Under the pieces are notes generated by a model. It was not told the origin of the DNA. It searched no databases and worked only from the letters and a program-made list of their open reading frames with translations. From Aeolococcus sp035552595 (GTDB taxonomy: Bacteria; Chloroflexota; Dormibacteria; Aeolococcales; Aeolococcaceae), in contig DASZKZ010000021.1 of assembly GCA_035552595.1 (NCBI GenBank), positions 19,451 through 83,450 of the forward strand: a DNA stretch of 64,000 bases. Reading direction: 5' to 3'. Of this stretch, positions 62,637 through 64,000 are shown one piece after another. The position numbers and the translations under genes were made by a program. Each line of letters begins with the position of its first letter. Within the stretch, counting starts at the first letter, position 1.

Positions 62637-63212
62637 CCAACCACGCCCGCCCGCGGTGGCGGCCGGCGCTGCGCTTGCCTCGAGCGGAATCGTGGCCTGG
62701 TAATGGAGGAGCTCGATTCCGCTGCGGGTGTGACGGACTCCGTCGCGCCGGAATCCGAGGCTCGCGTAGAGCGCCTGGGCGAATGCCATCTGGGCGGTGG
62801 TGTCGAGCGTGAGACGTGTCCTGCCGCGCTGCGCCGCAAGCTCGGCGCTGGCGACGACGAGACGGCGAGCGATGCCGAGCCCGCGGTGTTCAGGGGCGAC
62901 GCCGAGCATGCGCATGTGGGCCTCATCCGGGGCGAGTGGCTCGGTGGAGTCGTGCTCGAAGCGATGATCGATCTCGAGCGTGACGCTGCCGGCGACGATC
63001 CCACGGTGCAGAGCGACGAGGACGACCGCCCGCTCGGAGCGCGCCGCGATGTCGGCGATACGGAGGAGGTACTCGTCGAACTGCGACGGTCCCGGCGGTG
63101 CGAACTCGCGGTACGCGCGGGAGGTCGCGTCACCCGCCGCCGCCCGCTCGGTGTCGCGCACCTCGCGGATCTCGACGCCGTCGCCGAAGACCGTCTCGAG
63201 CACGGGTGGCAT
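62634..63212 (-). CDS. GNAT family N-acetyltransferase
   Basis: 192 aa from ATG 63212 (MPPVLETVFGDGVEIREVRD). GNAT motifs: RMLGVAPEHRGLGIARRLVVASAELAAQRG and the C-terminal AQALYASLGFRRDGV. The acetyl-group acceptor is unknown. The frame opens at 63299, but a TATGGT hexamer 6 nt before ATG 63212 supports the shorter form. Divergent from the AraC-type regulator. Confidence 0.82.
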   Translation of the reverse strand: MPPVLETVFGDGVEIREVRDTERAAAGDATSRAYREFAPPGPSQFDEYLLRIADIAARSERAVVLVALHRGIVAGSVTLEIDHRFEHDSTEPLAPDEAHMRMLGVAPEHRGLGIARRLVVASAELAAQRGRTRLTLDTTAQMAFAQALYASLGFRRDGVRHTRSGIELLHYQATIPLEASAAPAATAGGRGW

Positions 63213-63218
63213 CGTCCA

Positions 63219-63224
63219 ACCATA
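63219..63224 (-). promoter_or_regulatory. -10-like element of the downstream acetyltransferase (TATGGT)
   Basis: On the minus strand TATGGT is followed by 6 nt and the ATG at 63212, fitting the leaderless pattern of this window. Confidence 0.4.
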
Positions 63225-63306
63225 GAGCGGCAGGCCCATGTCGCGGCCGCGCAGCGAGGCGGAATGGGATGGGGCGCCGGCATCGCGACGTGGCACCATC
63301 TCCCAG

Positions 63307-63750
63307 ATGACAAGCAGACCCGCCGCGCCGCAGCACCTCCGCGACCTCGCGCGACTGCGCCGCGTCCGCGACCGGATCGACCGGGACTACGAGCAGCCGC
63401 TGGACGTGGAGGCGCTCGCCCGCGGCGCCCACATGTCGGCCGGACACCTCAGCCGCGAGTTCAAGCTCGCCTACGGCGAGTCGCCGTACGGCTACCTGAT
63501 GACGCGGCGCATCGAGCGCGCCATGGCGATGCTGCGTCGTGGCGACATGAGCGTCACCGAGGTCTGCTTCGCGGTCGGCTGCTCGTCTCTGGGCACCTTC
63601 AGCACTCGCTTCACCGAGCTGGTCGGCGTGCCGCCCAGCAGCTACCGGCGCCATGCGGCGCGCGCGACGGTGGGGATGCCGTCGTGCGTCGCCAAACAGG
63701 TGACCAGACCGATCAGGAATCGAGAAGCGCCGGCCACAGGCCGCAGCTAG
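63307..63750 (+). CDS. AraC family transcriptional regulator (DNA-binding domain only)
   Basis: 147 aa. Two helix-turn-helix motifs of the AraC type: LDVEALARGAHMSAGHLSREFKLAYGESPYGYLMTRRIERAMAML and MSVTEVCFAVGCSSLGTFSTRFTELVGVPPSSYR. There is no ligand-binding domain, only a short tail. ATG 63307 follows CACCAT at 7 nt. It probably controls the downstream VOC gene 43 nt away, a common pairing in actinobacteria-like genomes. Confidence 0.88.
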   Translation: MTSRPAAPQHLRDLARLRRVRDRIDRDYEQPLDVEALARGAHMSAGHLSREFKLAYGESPYGYLMTRRIERAMAMLRRGDMSVTEVCFAVGCSSLGTFSTRFTELVGVPPSSYRRHAARATVGMPSCVAKQVTRPIRNREAPATGRS

Positions 63751-63793
63751 AGTGACCGCCGTTGACATCACCACCGCGACAGCAGGAGCGACC

Positions 63794-64000
63794 ATGACCG
63801 GCTCTTCCACCCAGGGGATCAAGACCGTGCTCCATCCCGTGTCCGACCTGGCCAGGTCCAGGGCGGTGTACGCGGCCCTGCTCGGCGTGCAGCCGCAGGC
63901 CGACTCGCCCTACTACGTCGGCTTCGAGGCCGAGGGCCAGCAGATCGGGCTGGTGCCGGGCGGTGGACCGCAGGGCATGACCTCACCGGTGGCCTACTGG
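63794..64000 (+). CDS. VOC (glyoxalase/bleomycin resistance) family protein, cut by window end
   Basis: The first 69 residues are visible. MTGSSTQGIKTVLHPVSDLARSRAVYAALLGVQPQADSPYYVGFEAEG is the start of a vicinal-oxygen-chelate domain, with the metal-binding His in VLHPVSDL. AGGAG lies 6 nt before the ATG. The frame is open at the window end. The function of the family ranges from dioxygenase to antibiotic binding and cannot be decided here. Confidence 0.8.
   Translation, partial: MTGSSTQGIKTVLHPVSDLARSRAVYAALLGVQPQADSPYYVGFEAEGQQIGLVPGGGPQGMTSPVAYW

Overview
This is a 64 kb window of very GC-rich bacterial chromosome, dense with genes and free of insertion sequences, CRISPR arrays and recognisable tRNAs. 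It carries a complete-looking division and cell-wall (dcw) cluster, a Thermus-type LysW lysine operon, an actinobacterial-looking KorAB, proton-translocating transhydrogenase and many -10-like hexamers directly in front of start codons. This suggests a GC-rich Terrabacteria lineage such as Chloroflexota/Dormibacterota or a relative. That placement is inference; no taxonomic marker was searched.

Layout. 1-9.5 kb: a membrane-anchored HtrA protease cut by the window edge, a phospholipase D-like protein, Lon, a metallo-beta-lactamase hydrolase, a Nudix hydrolase, a zinc ribbon protein, an alpha/beta hydrolase, TrpD-like phosphoribosyltransferase, a coiled-coil/zinc ribbon protein and RNase HI. 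9.5-17.2 kb (minus strand): a redox block with 2-oxoacid:ferredoxin oxidoreductase (korA, korB), a GltD-like FAD/Fe-S reductase and transhydrogenase pntAA-pntAB-pntB. 17.2-17.7 kb: RNase P RNA. 17.7-33.5 kb: dcw cluster mraZ-rsmH-ftsL-ftsI-mraY-murD-ftsW-murG-[Mpl-like ligase in the murC slot]-murB-ddl-[hydrolase]-[membrane-anchored MurF-like ligase]-ftsQ. MraZ has a three-repeat operator and a strong promoter. 33.5-35.5 kb: metF and a quinone reductase-like dehydrogenase interrupt the cluster. 35.5-46.4 kb: ftsA-ftsZ-nrdR-yggS-lspA-rluD-gmk-coaC-coaB-priA-def-fmt, mostly overlapping. 46.4-54.7 kb: an accessory stretch with an alcohol dehydrogenase, DinB-like protein, SmpB, a GT87 mannosyltransferase-like protein, HflX, an epimerase, peroxiredoxin and an EamA/RarD transporter. 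54.7-61.8 kb (minus): eight-gene lysine operon hcs-hacA-hacB-lysW-lysX-lysK-lysY-lysZ, preceded by a promoter, a 30-codon leader ORF and an intrinsic terminator. 61.8-64 kb: two GNAT acetyltransferases, an AraC regulator and a VOC protein cut by the window edge.

How it fits together. Two themes stand out. First, lysine is made through alpha-aminoadipate on the carrier LysW, apparently under leader-peptide attenuation, so diaminopimelate need not be made for lysine. Yet the only MurC-like enzyme in the dcw cluster resembles Mpl (the DAP-tripeptide ligase), and no murE is present. The identity of the third peptidoglycan residue is therefore an open question. Second, at least ten genes begin 6-9 nt after a TANNNT hexamer, which points to widespread leaderless transcription. 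I also see a split coaB/coaC pair whose CoaC lacks two residues considered essential for the decarboxylase.
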